Position numbers and translations under genes: made by a program
Assembly (NCBI GenBank): GCA_947167515.1
Contig: CAMVIM010000013.1
Coordinates: forward strand, 32,285-96,284
Reading direction: 5' to 3'
Origin: an uncultured Prevotellaceae bacterium
GTDB taxonomy: Bacteria; Bacteroidota; Bacteroidia; Bacteroidales; Bacteroidaceae
DNA: 64,000 bases
Part shown: positions 17,251 through 26,143 of the stretch, piece after piece
Position numbering within the stretch: position 1 is the stretch's first letter
Layout: each line of letters opens with the position of its first letter
The notes under the pieces: model-generated
Told to the model about the DNA's origin: nothing
Databases searched by the model: none
What the model saw: the letters and a program-made list of their open reading frames with translations, nothing else

Positions 17251-17916
17251 TTACCAATTTATAGGTTCTATTCCGTTTTGTTTCAAGTATTGATTACAGA
17301 TGCTGAAATGATGGTTGCCAAAGAAGCCACGATAAGCTGACAACGGGGAGGGATGGGCAGACCGCAAGACACAATGTTTTGAAGCATCTATGAGCGGAGC
17401 CTTACTTTGTGCATAACTGCCCCAAAGGATAAACACCACATGCTCCCGTTCGGCACTCACCAGACGGATGACAGCATCGGTAAAGTCTTCCCAGCCACGC
17501 TTCTGATGGCTTGCCGCAGCATGAGCGCGAACGGTCAGGGTAGCGTTCAGCAGCAGCACTCCCTGCTCTGCCCATCGGGTCAGATTACCCGATGAGGGAA
17601 CAGGTTTTCCCAAGTCTGTCTCTATTTCCTGAAAGATGTTGCGTAACGATGGAGGAAATGGTACACCGTCATTCACCGAGAAGCACAATCCATGTGCCTG
17701 CCCCGGCTCATGGTAAGGGTCTTGCCCTATCAGCACCACCTTCACACGCGGCAGCGGACAAAGGTTGAAGGCATTAAAAATCAAGGCACCAGGTGGATAG
17801 CAAGTGCCCTGAGCATACTCAACCTTGACGAACCGGATGAGTTCCTCAAAATAAGGCTTATCAAACTCTGGCTGTAGTTTTTCAAGCCACGATTGCTCTA
17901 TCTGCACCTTTGCCAT
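17251..17916 (-). CDS. ung: Uracil-DNA glycosylase
   Basis: This 221-residue enzyme removes uracil from [16 protein letters not shown] carries the water-activating Asp66, [10 protein letters not shown] precedes it, and [13 protein letters not shown] is the DNA-intercalating loop with the catalytic His. Length is normal for family 1. The gene lies at the head of the ung-SGNH-phospholipase D string and 27 bp downstream of the PqqD-like gene. Confidence 0.97.
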   Translation of the reverse strand: MAKVQIEQSWLEKLQPEFDKPYFEELIRFVKVEYAQGTCYPPGALIFNAFNLCPLPRVKVVLIGQDPYHEPGQAHGLCFSVNDGVPFPPSLRNIFQEIETDLGKPVPSSGNLTRWAEQGVLLLNATLTVRAHAAASHQKRGWEDFTDAVIRLVSAEREHVVFILWGSYAQSKAPLIDASKHCVLRSAHPSPLSAYRGFFGNHHFSICNQYLKQNGIEPINW

Positions 17917-17943
17917 CTAACCTCAATTTTCAATCCTCAATTA

Positions 17944-18213
17944 TCAAATCTCCACCAGACCTGCTTCAATCCATGAGGCAGCCAACTTCTTCACATCGGC
18001 TTGCGCCTGTTCCTTACCCACTTCATACTCAGCCATCAAAGCGTCCACCATATCTTCTTCCGTGAATTCCTTTCCTTCCACCTTTTTCCAGATGTAGGCG
18101 GCCGACTCGTTGAGTGTAATCACTTTCGTGAAATCTATATTCTCTACACCATGCGCTATGACGATGTTCTCGCCACACACATTGCGCACTTCAAATCCCT
18201 TTTTAGTTTTCAT
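17944..18213 (-). CDS. PqqD-like peptide-binding protein
   Basis: This 89-residue protein has the PqqD/RRE pattern: a short beta region (EVRNVCGENIVIAHG), LNESAAYIWKKVEGKEFTEEDMVDALMAEY and a C-terminal winged-helix end. PqqD-type domains hold the leader of a ribosomally made peptide for a modifying enzyme. It is the last gene of the operon with an S24/S26 peptidase and an HprK-like kinase, the set also seen in lasso-peptide-like and other Bacteroidota modification loci. No precursor peptide is visible beside it. Confidence 0.8.
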   Translation of the reverse strand: MKTKKGFEVRNVCGENIVIAHGVENIDFTKVITLNESAAYIWKKVEGKEFTEEDMVDALMAEYEVGKEQAQADVKKLAASWIEAGLVEI

Positions 18214-18297
18214 ATTATATATATTTATAATGTGTTATTTGCTAAAATCTCTTTCTAAATAGATAGCATGCACCGATTTCGTTTCATAGATGGCACA

Positions 18298-18795
18298 TCA
18301 TTTCCTTTTCCATCGCTCAGGCCACTGATGAAGCAAAAGCAGACGATACAAAGCTAACAGATAGCGCCGCACTGGTAACAGATTGGGCCAAATGGCCGAA
18401 TAGATACGCCAGACACGCGATGTAGCCAGCGTGTAGGTCTTCCCCTTCCGAACCACCTGCACCAGTTTTGCCCGCACCTGGCTTTCGGGAAAGACTTCAG
18501 TACCTATACCCTCCTTCAGATTAGGCACATTGCCGTCACCCCTCATGGTGACCATTCCCTCCTCTATCCTTTCAATACGGTGACACACAAAATGCCCTTC
18601 AGTCACCTCCGCCAGTATCACATCGCCCACCGCAATCTTGTCAGCCCGTCCAAACACCAGTTTGTCTCGGCCATCTTCGATGAACGGACGCATGCTGTTA
18701 CCACGTGCTATGATAGTAGCCGTTTCACCTTCCGCCACCAGTTCCACCAGTATAGGCAGGAACTCCTCATTCTCCACCGACAGTTTCTTCAGCAT
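18298..18795 (-). CDS. S24/S26-family peptidase
   Basis: This 165-residue protein has a signal-peptidase-like fold: the catalytic Ser is in ARGNSMRPFI, and HRIERI and TMRGDGN blocks resemble SipW-like peptidases, in which His or Lys serves as the base. A hydrophobic, Arg-rich C-terminal part (YLLALYRLLLLHQW) could anchor it to the membrane. I chose the ATG at 18795, because its A is shared with the stop codon of the kinase gene (TGATG); a GTG/ATG farther upstream adds 17 Cys/Arg-rich residues inside the kinase frame. It could cleave a leader peptide in this operon. Confidence 0.78.
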   Translation of the reverse strand: MLKKLSVENEEFLPILVELVAEGETATIIARGNSMRPFIEDGRDKLVFGRADKIAVGDVILAEVTEGHFVCHRIERIEEGMVTMRGDGNVPNLKEGIGTEVFPESQVRAKLVQVVRKGKTYTLATSRVWRIYSAIWPNLLPVRRYLLALYRLLLLHQWPERWKRK

Positions 18796-19784
18796 CAGCC
18801 TTCTTTGTTTGCATCCATACAAGCAGCCTCTGGAGTATCCGCACAAACAGCCTCTGTAGAAAGCTTTACTTCTGCACGGGCAGCCTCATAAGATTGTCCC
18901 GTCATCGCCTCATAACTCATCTTGACGGCATCTTCATTCGGCAAATTTTCCAAGAAGAACACAGGCACTACTTCCAGCAACTTGCTCACAGTATCGCAAG
19001 TACCCACATAGTCACGCCTGTCCCATTTCATCACCGAACAAGAAGGCAACAACGAAGCAAAACCATCCACCGCCCTCATTCGGCTTATCTTGTTATAAGG
19101 AGCCTGTTTCAACTGCAAGAAGCTGCCGATGGGTGCTTCCACATCACGATAGCACGGAGTCTTTCCGCTCCAAGGCGAACCAAACACACGAGCCACGCCA
19201 TCATCACAAACTCTCACCACAGGGTTGTCATCATTCATCAAGTCAGTACCCGGCACATACTTCAGCCAGTTCGATGTGTGCGTACTCTTTCCCGTACCAC
19301 TCACACCCAAACACAGATAGCCACGCCCCTCTTTTCTCACCACCGAAGCATGCATCAGCACCGTCATCTTGTCAGCAGCAGCGAACGCATACACCATCAT
19401 CAGCGCATTATTCAGACCAAAATTACGCATCACCCAGTTGCCATTCAGACACACCTTGGCCGAAGAAAAATCCGGAACAGCCTGAATCAGGCAACATTGA
19501 CGCTTCTGCACATCGCTGACCAAAATCTGATAAGATCCGTCTTCCAGCTGATACACTCCATGGTTGTTGCCGCCACAATCAAACTGACCAATCTCCTTGC
19601 CCTTCTTTGCAGGACGCCAAGCATCATCCACCATCAGGTCAAACAACAAAGGCACATCTTCCGATGGAGCCTCCTTCAGTCGGAACGGTTCACTCGACGG
19701 CAGCAACTCTGTCGTGTTCTTATCATCGCAGAAGCTGACACAGTACGTGTGACGTCCCACTCTATAATATACTTTCTCTTTCAT
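18795..19784 (-). CDS. HPr kinase-related (HprK-like) protein
   Basis: This 329-residue protein has a P-loop GVSGTGKSTHT near residue 158 within a PEP-carboxykinase-like fold, preceded by MHASVV, as in HprK-related kinases of peptide-modification clusters. NDDNPVVRV and SGKTPCYR blocks follow. No ptsH-like target is nearby. Its stop overlaps the peptidase start by one base, and it follows the clostripain gene by 46 bp. The kinase would phosphorylate a peptide or protein in this operon; that substrate is inferred, not seen. The last 40 residues are acidic and Ala-rich. Confidence 0.8.
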   Translation of the reverse strand: MKEKVYYRVGRHTYCVSFCDDKNTTELLPSSEPFRLKEAPSEDVPLLFDLMVDDAWRPAKKGKEIGQFDCGGNNHGVYQLEDGSYQILVSDVQKRQCCLIQAVPDFSSAKVCLNGNWVMRNFGLNNALMMVYAFAAADKMTVLMHASVVRKEGRGYLCLGVSGTGKSTHTSNWLKYVPGTDLMNDDNPVVRVCDDGVARVFGSPWSGKTPCYRDVEAPIGSFLQLKQAPYNKISRMRAVDGFASLLPSCSVMKWDRRDYVGTCDTVSKLLEVVPVFFLENLPNEDAVKMSYEAMTGQSYEAARAEVKLSTEAVCADTPEAACMDANKEG

Positions 19785-19830
19785 CTTGTTCTTCTTTCAA
19801 TTATTACAACCTTTCATCCTTTCGCCACCC

Positions 19831-21114
19831 TCAATTCTCGCCCCACACCTTCTTGGCCCAAGCCGTGTTGCGAAAGGTATCATCAAACTCGTACCTATTT
19901 CCTTCATACTTGCTCAGCGGCACAAACATCGTCACGCCACAGCATTGCTCAGCATCAATCGTATACGTTCTATAACCGCCACGACCGCCACTGTACCAGA
20001 AGTCCGTGTGCATGCAAGTGACCACTTTAGCCACTTCCTGCTGCCACGCTGCATAGTCCTCTTCACTGAGCACATTTTTCATCACCCCCTGCATATCATA
20101 ACAATCAGGAATATCTGTTCCCCAGTTACCTACGTCATACTTGAAATAATTCAGCACATTGTCATAATCGGCAGCCAGCAACTCAGCACGATACTTGTCC
20201 ACCAGCGTCTTCATATAGGAGGCATAAGCCTCTAAGCCCGCCGTGCTCACTTCAGAAACCACAATACCCCAATTCGGTTTATTGCAATACTCCTGATAAT
20301 AGGCCTGAAGCATCTTTTTCTCGCAATTTGTCTCCATAAACATCGCTGGCACCATAGTTTTGTAATTAGCCCCAGGTCCAGGTATTTCAGCAGGCGAACT
20401 CACAATATGTTTGGCAGCATGGCGCAACTCGTATGCCACCTCCACGCTTTGCATTAAGCAGGCATCTATCAAGAGGTAATCCACTCCGCCCTGTTGTTCC
20501 AGCGCATGAGCCATATCCGGTATGTTCATCTGACGTCCGTTTAAATTGGGACTTGACGAATTAATCCCATTATCCACTCCAAACGACCGGCGCGATGCGA
20601 CAGCTTCCTGCATATCCAACAGATAGTTTGAGGGAATCCACCCAGAAGCATGCGAACCCAGCACCAATCCGTAGCTATCGGCTGGATAATGCTGCTTTGC
20701 ATAGGCAACAAACTCGCCCAACACATCAGCCGAAGCGGAGTTCACTTCCCCCTCATATGTCTTCACTGGAGTCAACTGCGTCATCAACGTTGCTGTTGTT
20801 GTGCGATCCACCACATAAATGCGAGGCATGCCCACATCGTCGATAAAGATGACCAATCGGTCGTTCGGATAGAGACCTTTGTCGGCCATACCAACCAGCA
20901 TCTCAGCCACATCAGAAGCAGCCGACCCCGACAAGTTATTCTCCACTGCCATATAGACCATCACCGTCCTGCTTTGTGCATACACAGGATTATAAGGAGA
21001 GTCCTCACCACTCGAACAGGCAAAAAATGAACAAGTTGCAGCAAAGAACATCATCATTGCTGCAACTCTATATAGGGGTTTTCTCCACCATCTTTTGTCG
21101 ATTCGAACGTTCAT
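19831..21114 (-). CDS. Clostripain-like (C11) cysteine peptidase lipoprotein
   Basis: This 427-residue protein has an N-terminal helix with a lipobox (FFACSS, Cys at about 33), so it is probably an outer-membrane or periplasmic lipoprotein. The C11 catalytic dyad is visible as His in LGSHASGW and Cys in IDACLMQSVEVAYEL. VMVYMAVENNLSG and YNVIPD-like ALEQQGG blocks fit. Clostripains cut after Arg or Lys and can activate other secreted proteins. It begins directly at the stop of the small secreted protein gene (TAG then ATG), so the two are translationally coupled. Confidence 0.88.
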   Translation of the reverse strand: MNVRIDKRWWRKPLYRVAAMMMFFAATCSFFACSSGEDSPYNPVYAQSRTVMVYMAVENNLSGSAASDVAEMLVGMADKGLYPNDRLVIFIDDVGMPRIYVVDRTTTATLMTQLTPVKTYEGEVNSASADVLGEFVAYAKQHYPADSYGLVLGSHASGWIPSNYLLDMQEAVASRRSFGVDNGINSSSPNLNGRQMNIPDMAHALEQQGGVDYLLIDACLMQSVEVAYELRHAAKHIVSSPAEIPGPGANYKTMVPAMFMETNCEKKMLQAYYQEYCNKPNWGIVVSEVSTAGLEAYASYMKTLVDKYRAELLAADYDNVLNYFKYDVGNWGTDIPDCYDMQGVMKNVLSEEDYAAWQQEVAKVVTCMHTDFWYSGGRGGYRTYTIDAEQCCGVTMFVPLSKYEGNRYEFDDTFRNTAWAKKVWGEN

Positions 21115-21543
21115 CTATTCTTTCACATTTGAGTCAAGCGGATGCTTGAAAACAAAACGTTGTTCATCCAACATCACCAGACGTTTATCCTTGTCATCAA
21201 GATAACGTTTTTTGATTTTGTAGAACTTCTTCGAAAGTTTTTTTCGGCTGGCTGAATAGAACACACAAGCAGTCTGGTGCTTCAGTCCCATCTGCCCCTC
21301 CATATACTGCTTCAGTTGCAGGCTGAACTCCGAGCGGAACGGAAGGAACTTCGTCCTTCTCTCCAAGTCAAGACTATCCACCCGATTGATGGTCGTGACG
21401 AACACCACCGTGTCGGTCAACGCCTGACTCACACCAAACACGTACACCTCACCACTACCTTTTCCGTAGGAGGTCGGCTTCTTCTTGGCTGTAGCAAACA
21501 ACGCGACCAGCATCACCAGTGTCATCAATAATATCTTTCTCAT
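21115..21543 (-). CDS. Small secreted protein of unknown function (142 aa)
   Basis: The protein starts with a clear signal peptide (RKILLMTLVMLVALFATA) and has a basic mature part with YGKGSGEVYVFGVSQALTDTVVF and a Lys-rich patch (RKKLSKKFYKIKKRYLDDKDK). I do not recognise a named family. I chose the ATG at 21543; a GTG at 21558 lies in a low-complexity GTGAAAAATGAAA repeat. It is the first gene of the clostripain/HprK/S24/PqqD operon and, being rich in Lys, could be a clostripain substrate. Confidence 0.75.
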   Translation of the reverse strand: MRKILLMTLVMLVALFATAKKKPTSYGKGSGEVYVFGVSQALTDTVVFVTTINRVDSLDLERRTKFLPFRSEFSLQLKQYMEGQMGLKHQTACVFYSASRKKLSKKFYKIKKRYLDDKDKRLVMLDEQRFVFKHPLDSNVKE

Positions 21544-21630
21544 ACTTTCATTTTTCACTTTTCACTCTTCACTTTTTCGCCCTTCACTTTTCACTCACAT
21601 CTAAAAGGTTCAGATAGCCACACGAAGAGA

Positions 21631-22500
21631 CTATCCCAAATATGTTTTCAGCAGTTTGCTCTTCGACTCCTTTCTCAAGCGGCGAATGGCCTTCTCCTTG
21701 ATTTGGCGCACACGCTCTCTCGTCAGGTTAAAGCGGTCACCTATCTCTTCCAGCGTCTTTTCAGGTTCGCCCAAGCCAAAGAACATCTTGATGATTTCTT
21801 TCTCACGCACGGTGAGCGTGTCGAGTGCACGTTCTATCTCACGCTGCAAGGACTCCGTCACCAAAGTCTTGTCAGCCGAAGGAGAGTCTGGATTGGAAAG
21901 GATGTCGAGCAGACTATTGTCTTCGCCCTCCACGAAAGGAGCGTCCACGCTGATGTGGCGACCGCTCACCTTCATCGTGTCGGCCACCTTATCCACAGGC
22001 AAATCCAGTTGTGCTGCCAACTCCTCGGGAGAGGGACGACGCTCGTTCTCCTGCTCAAACTTCGAGAAAGCCTTGCCAATCTTGTTGAGCGAGCCCACCT
22101 GATTAAGCGGCAGACGCACGATACGGCTCTGCTCAGCCAATGCCTGAAGGATAGACTGACGAATCCACCACACAGCATAGCTGATGAACTTGAAGCCTCG
22201 CGTCTCGTCAAACTTCTCCGCAGCCTTAATCAGACCCAGATTACCCTCGTTGATGAGGTCGGGCAGACTCAAGCCCTGATTCTGGTACTGCTTGGCCACA
22301 GAAACGACGAAACGAAGGTTCGCCCTTGTCAGTTTCTCCAGCGCCTTTCGGCCTTCGACACCGCCCTTGCGAATCTTCGCAGCCAGTTCTACTTCTTCTT
22401 CAACAGTGATTAACTCCTCACGACCAATTTCCTGCAAGTACTTATCCAACGAAGCACTCTCACGGTTCGTGATTGACTTTGTAATTTTTAATTGTCTCAT
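21631..22500 (-). CDS. rpoD: Primary RNA polymerase sigma factor (RpoD/SigA), short Bacteroidota form
   Basis: This 289-residue sigma-70 factor directs RNA polymerase to the TTTG/TAnnTTTG promoters seen throughout the window. It lacks region 1.1. Region 1.2 begins [14 protein letters not shown], region 2 has [43 protein letters not shown] core, [14 protein letters not shown] is region 2.4, and region 4 ends with [18 protein letters not shown]. The start follows a consensus promoter 23 bp away. Confidence 0.96.
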   Translation of the reverse strand: MRQLKITKSITNRESASLDKYLQEIGREELITVEEEVELAAKIRKGGVEGRKALEKLTRANLRFVVSVAKQYQNQGLSLPDLINEGNLGLIKAAEKFDETRGFKFISYAVWWIRQSILQALAEQSRIVRLPLNQVGSLNKIGKAFSKFEQENERRPSPEELAAQLDLPVDKVADTMKVSGRHISVDAPFVEGEDNSLLDILSNPDSPSADKTLVTESLQREIERALDTLTVREKEIIKMFFGLGEPEKTLEEIGDRFNLTRERVRQIKEKAIRRLRKESKSKLLKTYLG

Positions 22501-22522
22501 ACTTTACGCGTAAAAAAGCGTG

Positions 22523-22554
22523 CAAATATAGTACTTTTTTCCCGAAAATCCAAA
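22523..22554 (-). promoter_or_regulatory. rpoD promoter
   Basis: On the minus strand TTTG (22551-22554), 20 bases, TATATTTG (22523-22530), just upstream of rpoD. Confidence 0.72.
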
Positions 22555-22578
22555 TCTTTCACGTATTTTATTACAAAA

Positions 22579-23499
22579 TCAGCGCAGCAACTGCGTAAAA
22601 GTCTCTGGATAAGGGGTCTCAAATTTCAGCATCTCGCCCGTCACGGGATGTCGAAACGCCAGACGGTAAGCATGCAGGCAGATGCGTCCGACGGGGTTAC
22701 TGCGCTCACCATATTCCTCCATCGTGCTGCCATATTTGTTGTCGCCAACGATGGGATGATGGAGGTCGTGCAGATGCACACGAATCTGATTCTTACGACC
22801 CGTATCCAGTTTCAACTCCACCAACGAATAGCCATTCTTCCGCTTCAGTGTACGATAGTGCGTGATGGCCTGCTTGCCGCCATTATCGACGGGGCTGGAA
22901 TAGGATACAAACATCTTGTTATCAGTCAACCACGAAGTGACCGTACCACTATCCTTTTCCATCTCTCCTTGTGCCACAGCCACATAACGTCGATCCGTCA
23001 CAAGGTCGTGCCAATTATTGACAAACGCCTGCTGAATGTCACGTCGTTTTGCAAACAGAAGCAACCCTGAAGTACCCTTGTCGAGGCGATGCACCGTGTG
23101 GACAGCGAAAGCCTTGCTCTGACGCTTCACGTACTCATCCAGAATGGATTTTACGTTCTCCTTTCTGTCGCCAGGCAGGGCGTTGGTGAGGACACCCTCT
23201 TTCTTCTCCACCACAAGCAGAAACGCATCTTCATACACCAGTTTCACCCAACGGCTACGAAGTTCGTGCTTATGGCGGTTCTTGGCCACCTGCACCAGTT
23301 GTCCAGGACGCAAGGGGGAGTTATACTGCGTGGTGATGACCTTATCCACATACACCATACGCTGGCTCAGCAACTCCTTCGCTTTTGTGCGTGAAATACC
23401 TGGTATGGCCTGCATGAGGAACTGCATCAATTCAGCTGGTTCCTTCACTGGATAGTCCGTATAGTGGTTGGCGGCTCGATAGTCGAAATAAGTGCTCAT
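22579..23499 (-). CDS. RluA-family pseudouridine synthase with S4 domain
   Basis: This 306-residue enzyme isomerises uridine in rRNA or tRNA. An S4 RNA-binding domain (about 20-85) precedes the synthase domain with the catalytic Asp in HRLDKGTSGLLLFA. RKNQIRVHL and GRICLHAYRLAF are the other family blocks. I chose the ATG at 23499 (MSTYFDY) over an upstream ATG that adds 24 unlikely residues and lies in AT-rich filler. The target position is not predictable from the sequence. The gene follows rlmD by 34 bp. Confidence 0.92.
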   Translation of the reverse strand: MSTYFDYRAANHYTDYPVKEPAELMQFLMQAIPGISRTKAKELLSQRMVYVDKVITTQYNSPLRPGQLVQVAKNRHKHELRSRWVKLVYEDAFLLVVEKKEGVLTNALPGDRKENVKSILDEYVKRQSKAFAVHTVHRLDKGTSGLLLFAKRRDIQQAFVNNWHDLVTDRRYVAVAQGEMEKDSGTVTSWLTDNKMFVSYSSPVDNGGKQAITHYRTLKRKNGYSLVELKLDTGRKNQIRVHLHDLHHPIVGDNKYGSTMEEYGERSNPVGRICLHAYRLAFRHPVTGEMLKFETPYPETFTQLLR

Positions 23500-23533
23500 T
23501 TGGAAAAGTGAAAAATAAATTGTAAATTGTAAA

Positions 23534-24958
23534 TTAACCGCGTCTTTCCAACAGGACAACATTCTCCACATGTTGGGTATGAGGGAACATATCGACCGGC
23601 TGAACTTTCGTCACTTTATATTGGGCATCAAGCAGCTGGAGGTCGCGCGCCTGAGTGGCTGGATTGCAGCTCACATAGACGATGCGCCTGGGAGCGGCAA
23701 AGAGGATGCTGTCAATCACATCCTGATGCATGCCAGCCCTCGGTGGGTCGGTGATGATGACATCTGGTCGGCCATGCTCTTCAATGAAGTCGGTAGTAAG
23801 AATGTCTTTCATGTCGCCCGCATAGAAGAGCGTGTTGGTGATGCCGTTGATTTCGGAATTCACCTTCGCATCTTCGATGGCTTCGGGCACATATTCAATA
23901 CCGATGACCTGACGAGCCTGACGAGAAACAAAATTGGCAATGGTGCCAGTACCTGTGTACAAGTCATACACCAATTCCCCGCCTGTCAATCCTGCAAAGC
24001 CACGCGCCACCTTATACAGCTCATACGCCTGCTCCGTATTGGTCTGATAGAACGATTTCGGCCCCACCTTGAAACGCAGCTCCTCCATCTGTTCAAAGAT
24101 GTGATCCTTGCCTTTCACTACATGAATTTCTTGGTCACCAAACGTATCGTTAGCTTTATGATTATCAACATAAAGAAGCGAGGTGATTTGAGGGAAGGTT
24201 TCACTCAGATGTTGCATCAATGCATCAGCCTGTTGCTGCTCTTCAAGAGTGTCGATTCTGAACTGGACGAGAAACATCAGCTCGCCTGTATTGCTGGTAC
24301 GAATCATGAGTGATCGGAGCAGTCCTCGGTTCTGACGCAGGTCATAAAATTCAAGACCATGTTGCAAGGCATACTCCCGAATGTCGTTGCGAATCTGATT
24401 GTTGATGTCATCCATCAGGTGACACTCCGTAATGTCCAGTATCTTGTCGAACGCTCCCGTGATGTGGAAACCAACCGCATCCATCACGTCATACTTCACG
24501 TCCTGCCTGACCTCCTCCTCCGTCAGCCAACGCTTGTTACTGAAACCGAACTCCAGTTTGTTGCGATAGCCGTAAATCTTCTTGCTGCCAAGAATAGGCT
24601 GAAATTCGGGCAGTTCCACCTTGCCTATACGGGTGAGGTTGTCATACACCTGTTGCTGCTTTGCCTTCAACTGCTCCTCATACTGGAGGCATTGCCACTT
24701 ACATCCGCCACACACACCATAGTGGCGGCAACGGGGTTCATCACGCAGAGGCGACCGCTGATGGAAACGGACAGCCACAGCCTCCATGTAGGAACTTTTC
24801 TTCTTCTTCACCTGCAAGTCAACCACATCGCCTGGCACGACATAAGGCACAAACACCACTTTGTCATCCACACGCGCCAGCGCTTTCCCTTCGGCAGCAC
24901 ACGCCGTGATGGTCACCTCTTCCAGCAACGGCAACAGCTTCTTCTTGTTACGAGCCAT
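23534..24958 (-). CDS. rlmD: 23S rRNA (uracil-C5)-methyltransferase RlmD-type
   Basis: This 474-residue protein has a TRAM domain (about 5-70), four Fe-S cysteines in CRHYGVCGGCKWQC, and a SAM methyltransferase domain with VYDLYTGTGTIANF, ITDPPRAGMH and the catalytic Cys in VYVSCNPATQARD. It would make m5U in 23S rRNA (or tRNA in the wider family). I chose ATG 24958 (MARNKKK) because a consensus promoter lies directly upstream, inside the longer open frame. It is transcribed with the pseudouridine synthase, so the unit is an RNA-modification operon. Confidence 0.93.
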   Translation of the reverse strand: MARNKKKLLPLLEEVTITACAAEGKALARVDDKVVFVPYVVPGDVVDLQVKKKKSSYMEAVAVRFHQRSPLRDEPRCRHYGVCGGCKWQCLQYEEQLKAKQQQVYDNLTRIGKVELPEFQPILGSKKIYGYRNKLEFGFSNKRWLTEEEVRQDVKYDVMDAVGFHITGAFDKILDITECHLMDDINNQIRNDIREYALQHGLEFYDLRQNRGLLRSLMIRTSNTGELMFLVQFRIDTLEEQQQADALMQHLSETFPQITSLLYVDNHKANDTFGDQEIHVVKGKDHIFEQMEELRFKVGPKSFYQTNTEQAYELYKVARGFAGLTGGELVYDLYTGTGTIANFVSRQARQVIGIEYVPEAIEDAKVNSEINGITNTLFYAGDMKDILTTDFIEEHGRPDVIITDPPRAGMHQDVIDSILFAAPRRIVYVSCNPATQARDLQLLDAQYKVTKVQPVDMFPHTQHVENVVLLERRG

Positions 24959-24990
24959 AAAAATATTTCTCTTTCCTTTTATTGTTTTTG

Positions 24991-25022
24991 CAAAGGTACT
25001 ACTTTTAGCACCACTTTCCAAA
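24991..25022 (-). promoter_or_regulatory. Promoter of rlmD and the pseudouridine synthase gene
   Basis: On the minus strand TTTG (25019-25022), 20 bases, TACCTTTG (24991-24998). Its position fixes the rlmD start at 24958. Confidence 0.72.
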
Positions 25023-25099
25023 TGAATTTCCTATTTTTCATACTGTCACGCAACTTTTTCAAAAAAAAAGAAAAAACTCATCCCTCTTTCTTCACCCCT

Positions 25100-26050
25100 T
25101 TACCTTCTCTTCCCCTCTCTCCACAACTGCCACGAATTCACCAAATTATGCCAAACCGAATAAAAACCTCCTGCCAAAGCCGTCACAGGATTCATAAACG
25201 TATATCCCATCCAAATCGCAAAAACCGTATTCTTCTGTCCCAAACTCTGAGTGCCTGCCACGGGCTCCCCATGCCGTTTCCCAATCACACGCCCCAGCAC
25301 AAACTGCACCACACAACACACCAGCGACACCACCGCAATCCCCATCAACTCCCACACACTCTCCTCACTATGCTCAATCGCCTTCACCGATACACCAATC
25401 GCCAACGTCAACGACACCGCCCATAAGTTAAACGCCAGATTCGGCTGCCGCAAAATCGCCGCATGAAACTTCGGAAACAAATGCCGCACCAACCACGCCG
25501 CCACCAGCGGCATCATCAACAACGGAAACACCTCCCCCAAAATCAGCAGGAACGCCGTCCCGAAACCCATATCTGCCACACCACCCTCATGCAGGAACGG
25601 CACCATCGCAGGCACCAGCAGCGACACAGCCAGATTCACCAGACACGTGTAACTCACCACCACACTCGCATTCCCATGCAAGCGCGTCGTCACCACCGCC
25701 GCAGCCGTTGCCGTCGGACAAATCATACACACCATCGCACTCTCCATCACGACCCGTCCCTGCACATCAGGCCACCACACAATCAATCCCCCCATCACCA
25801 CAAAACTCACCACCTGCACCGCCAACATCTTCAGCATCCACCCCCTCGGCTTCAACTCCCTCAACCTCATCCTGCAAAAACTCACAAACAGCATACAAAA
25901 CAGCAACGCCGGCTGCACAATCCCAATCATCCGACTCACCACCTCATGCGTCCCGTCCAACGCCGGTACATTCACATATATGTAATAAGAGGCCACCCCC
26001 ATAGCCATCGCTATCGGCAACATCCAATTCTTCAAAAAACGAACCTTCAT
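25100..26050 (-). CDS. BASS-family (bile acid:sodium symporter-like) transporter
   Basis: This 316-residue protein has nine to ten hydrophobic helices and the BASS-type segments ALLFCMLFVSFCRM and SAMVCMICPTATAAAVV (helix 4 region) and LGQKNTVFAIWMGY near the C-terminal half. Such proteins move organic anions together with Na+; the substrate here is unknown. A basic tail (WQLWREGKRR) ends the protein. The gene is divergent from queH. On the plus strand this stretch is very C-rich, as are the following 18 kb. Confidence 0.82.
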   Translation of the reverse strand: MKVRFLKNWMLPIAMAMGVASYYIYVNVPALDGTHEVVSRMIGIVQPALLFCMLFVSFCRMRLRELKPRGWMLKMLAVQVVSFVVMGGLIVWWPDVQGRVVMESAMVCMICPTATAAAVVTTRLHGNASVVVSYTCLVNLAVSLLVPAMVPFLHEGGVADMGFGTAFLLILGEVFPLLMMPLVAAWLVRHLFPKFHAAILRQPNLAFNLWAVSLTLAIGVSVKAIEHSEESVWELMGIAVVSLVCCVVQFVLGRVIGKRHGEPVAGTQSLGQKNTVFAIWMGYTFMNPVTALAGGFYSVWHNLVNSWQLWREGKRR

Positions 26051-26087
26051 TGTTCACTTTTCACTTTTCATTTTTCACTTTCGCCTG

Positions 26088-26095
26088 CAAAGTTA
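26088..26095 (-). promoter_or_regulatory. Probable promoter -7 element of the BASS transporter gene
   Basis: TAACTTTG on the minus strand, about 38 bp upstream of the start, back to back with the queH element. Confidence 0.5.
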
Positions 26096-26117
26096 CGCAT
26101 TATCCACAAAAAACACC

Positions 26118-26125
26118 TACCTTTG
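26118..26125 (+). promoter_or_regulatory. Probable queH promoter -7 element
   Basis: TACCTTTG, 18 bp before the queH ATG, implies a very short leader. No TTTG at -33. Confidence 0.55.
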
Positions 26126-26143
26126 CCCCTCAAAAAGGGAAAA

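Noticed and set aside
23500..23571. N-terminal extension of the pseudouridine synthase
   Set aside because: The extra 24 residues derive from AT-rich filler shared with the preceding gap; MSTYFDY at 23499 is the natural start.
25463..26143. Long plus-strand open frame upstream of queH
   Set aside because: It is antisense to the BASS transporter and encodes His/Arg/Pro-rich sequence from C-rich DNA. The queH promoter lies inside it.
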